This document shows positions 6,495-8,211 of a stretch of DNA of 8,211 nt, in pieces. Location: positions 1-8,211 of the forward strand of contig JALRHN010000057.1 in NCBI GenBank assembly GCA_023259575.1. The letters run 5' to 3'. Origin of the DNA: Candidatus Kapaibacterium sp. GTDB lineage: Bacteria; Bacteroidota; Ignavibacteria; Kapaibacteriales; UBA961. A program made the position numbers and the translations under genes. Position 1 is the first letter of the stretch. Each line of letters opens with the position of its first letter. The notes beneath the pieces are model-generated. The model worked only from the letters and a program-made list of their open reading frames with translations, did not search any database and had not been told where the DNA came from.

Positions 6495-7826
6495 ATGAAT
6501 ATTACCGTTATCGGAGCTGGCAAAAGTGGCATTGCTGCTGCATTATTAGCTAAACAAGATGGAAACTCAGTATTTGTAACTGAAAGCAAAGAACAATCTG
6601 CATATCAAGGAGCTTATGAGCAATTGGGAGAATCTTCTATAGATGTAGAATTTGGGGGCCATTCTTCAAAAGCATTACAGAATTGCAAACAAATAATTGT
6701 TTCTCCAGGTGTGCCTCCCTCATCTCCAATTATTAAAGAAGCAGAATTTTTGGGCATTCCAATTATAAGTGAATTAGAATTTGCTTCCTTACATACAACA
6801 AATCCTATTATCTCAATAACAGGAACAAATGGCAAAACCACTACTACTGCTTTAACGGAATTCATATTGAAACAATCCGGAAAAGCAGCGATTGCAGCTG
6901 GAAATATCGGTATACCCTTAAGTTCATTAGTTGGGAAAGTATCACCAGAAACAATTTTTGTAGTTGAAACAAGTAGTTATCAATTAGACAGAACCTATAC
7001 TTTTAAGCCGAAAGTAAGTGTGATTCTCAATATCACACCAGATCATTTAGCCTATCATGGAACAATGGAGAATTACTGTAAAGCAAAGTGGAAAACTTCT
7101 CAGAATCAAAATGCAGATGATTTATTAATTTTGAATGCCGATAATTTTGAAGCAGCAGCATGCTCAAAAATTTCAAAGGCACATGTGGCATATATTAGTA
7201 CAAAACCCCTGCAGCAAGGGGCCTATACTAGCCAATCACATCTGATTCTAGCATCGCATCCGCATAATGAGGAAGTACTTATGCAGCTTGATGAAATACG
7301 CCTACCAGGCGTACATAATCGTTATAATTCTATGGCAGCTATACTTGCAGCCAGGGCTTTTGAAGTCCGAAATGAGAATATTAGAGATAGTCTTATGCAA
7401 TTCTCTGGTGTTGAACACCGACTCGAATTTGTACGATCTCTTAATAGCATTAATTATGTTAATGATTCTAAAGCAACAAATATAAATGCTGCATGGTATG
7501 CACTCTCTAGTTACTCCTCCCCTATTGTATGGATTGCTGGTGGCCTTGGAGATAATAATGATTATACAAGCTTAAAAGAATTAATTGCTTCTAATGTTAG
7601 GTCTATCATTGCAATAGGAGAAGATAAAGAGAAGATTTTTGACATGTATTGTTCAAAAATTAGGTGCGTGAAAGCTAATTCATTAGAAGACGCTGTTTCT
7701 ATTGCTTCTAAAGAAGCTAAATCCGGTGATACAATCCTTTTTTCTCCAGCTTGTAAATCCTTTGATATGTTTGCAAATTACGAACATCGTGGCCTAGTAT
7801 TTAAGAAAGCTGTTATGTCATTATAG
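6495..7826 (+). CDS. murD: UDP-N-acetylmuramoyl-L-alanine:D-glutamate ligase (MurD)
   Basis: This cytoplasmic enzyme adds D-glutamate to UDP-MurNAc-L-alanine using ATP, the second amino-acid step of peptidoglycan precursor synthesis. Its 443 residues are typical. An N-terminal Rossmann-like UDP-binding domain (1-100) opens with VIGAGKSG at 5-12. The central ATPase has the P-loop GTNGKTT at 110-116, E158 in VVETSSYQLD, and H184 in NITPDH. K198 in YCKAKWK aligns with the lysine that is carbamylated in E. coli MurD. The C-terminal domain has LPGVHNRYN at 270-278, EHR at 307-309, NDSKATN at 323-329 and SPACKSFD at 417-424. All expected catalytic motifs are intact. The ATG has only a weak AGG six bases upstream. 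In many bacteria murD lies in the dcw cell-division cluster; here its neighbours are two peptidases, and no other mur or fts gene is visible. It follows the structured element and is five bases from the next gene. Confidence 0.98.
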   Translation: MNITVIGAGKSGIAAALLAKQDGNSVFVTESKEQSAYQGAYEQLGESSIDVEFGGHSSKALQNCKQIIVSPGVPPSSPIIKEAEFLGIPIISELEFASLHTTNPIISITGTNGKTTTTALTEFILKQSGKAAIAAGNIGIPLSSLVGKVSPETIFVVETSSYQLDRTYTFKPKVSVILNITPDHLAYHGTMENYCKAKWKTSQNQNADDLLILNADNFEAAACSKISKAHVAYISTKPLQQGAYTSQSHLILASHPHNEEVLMQLDEIRLPGVHNRYNSMAAILAARAFEVRNENIRDSLMQFSGVEHRLEFVRSLNSINYVNDSKATNINAAWYALSSYSSPIVWIAGGLGDNNDYTSLKELIASNVRSIIAIGEDKEKIFDMYCSKIRCVKANSLEDAVSIASKEAKSGDTILFSPACKSFDMFANYEHRGLVFKKAVMSL

Positions 7827-7831
7827 TAATT

Positions 7832-8211
7832 ATGATACAATTTGAACACATACAAAACATATTAAAAGAATCCAATATCGATGGATGGTTATTGATAGAT
7901 TTTAGGGGAAGTAATAGCATTGCTTGGGATTTATTATCAATTCCATCTAATACCCACTGTTCTAGACGCTGGGCTGTTTTAATACCCAAAGAAGGGAAAG
8001 TAAAAAAATTAGTACATGCCATTGAACCCTTTACATTAGGCCATATTCCGGCACAAGAAATTATCTATGCAGGTTATGATCAATGGCAATTAGAGCTTCA
8101 AGCATTTGTTAAAGAATGTCCGAATATTGCAATTGAATATTCCCCTCTTTGTGCTATTCCTACGGCTTCAAAAGTAGATGCAGGTACTGTAGAATTGTTA
8201 AGATCATATGG
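7832..8211 (+). CDS. M24-family metallopeptidase (Xaa-Pro aminopeptidase-like), N-terminal part only
   Basis: Translation from ATG 7832 is open for 126 codons to the right edge. The visible part is the creatinase-like N-terminal domain: IDGWLLIDFRGSNSIAWDLL at 16-35 and NTHCSRRWAVLIPKEG at 40-55, then LVHAIEPFTL at 60-69, IEYSPLCAIP at 101-110 and SKVDAGTVELLRS at 113-125. These are characteristic of a group of cytoplasmic proteins annotated as Xaa-Pro aminopeptidase or M24 peptidase. The metal-binding pita-bread domain would lie downstream, so catalytic competence cannot be judged. The start is five bases after the murD stop, with no Shine-Dalgarno sequence, which suggests co-transcription and possibly coupled translation with murD. 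Substrate specificity for proline peptides is inferred from family membership only. Confidence 0.88.
   Translation, partial: MIQFEHIQNILKESNIDGWLLIDFRGSNSIAWDLLSIPSNTHCSRRWAVLIPKEGKVKKLVHAIEPFTLGHIPAQEIIYAGYDQWQLELQAFVKECPNIAIEYSPLCAIPTASKVDAGTVELLRSY

Noticed and set aside
7206..7221. GC-rich hairpin CCCCT/AGGGG inside murD
   Set aside because: Five-base arms in the middle of an intact coding sequence, with no T-tract and no reason to be regulatory.

Overview
The window is AT-rich throughout, and every gene in it belongs to a known family. Recognisable Shine-Dalgarno sequences are sparse. Together with the protein sequences, this suggests a Gram-negative bacterium of the Bacteroidota/Chlorobiota (FCB) type. 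That is an inference from style: there is no rRNA or tRNA here to place it. A tripartite RND pump with a TolC-like channel does require an outer membrane.

Left half (1-4715, all minus strand). This is one compact transcription unit, read right to left: a TetR-family repressor, a TolC-family outer-membrane channel, a periplasmic adaptor (membrane fusion protein), and the first 524 residues of an RND inner-membrane pump that runs off the left edge. Gaps between genes are 36, 29 and 25 bases, so the four are very probably co-transcribed. The last three would assemble into one proton-driven efflux pump spanning both membranes, with the TetR protein as its likely ligand-responsive repressor.

Centre (4716-4929). 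A very AT-rich divergent intergenic region (about 22% GC by hand count) carries an imperfect 33-base direct repeat and two short palindromes. These are candidate operator and promoter elements for the efflux operon.

Right half (4930-8211, all plus strand). An M20-family metallodipeptidase comes first, then a 197-base gap, then murD (UDP-MurNAc-L-Ala:D-Glu ligase, peptidoglycan synthesis). Five bases after murD begins an M24-family (Xaa-Pro-peptidase-like) protein, cut by the right edge. The 197-base gap is the least ordinary part of the window. It is bounded by a perfect 12-base inverted repeat ending in seven T, contains nested pairings, and is clearly richer in GC (about 36%) than the other intergenic region. 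It looks like a structured RNA, either a free small RNA or a cis-acting leader/attenuator directly before murD.

No mobile element, CRISPR array, phage gene or defence system is visible. Apart from the structured intergenic element, this is an ordinary efflux operon next to housekeeping genes.
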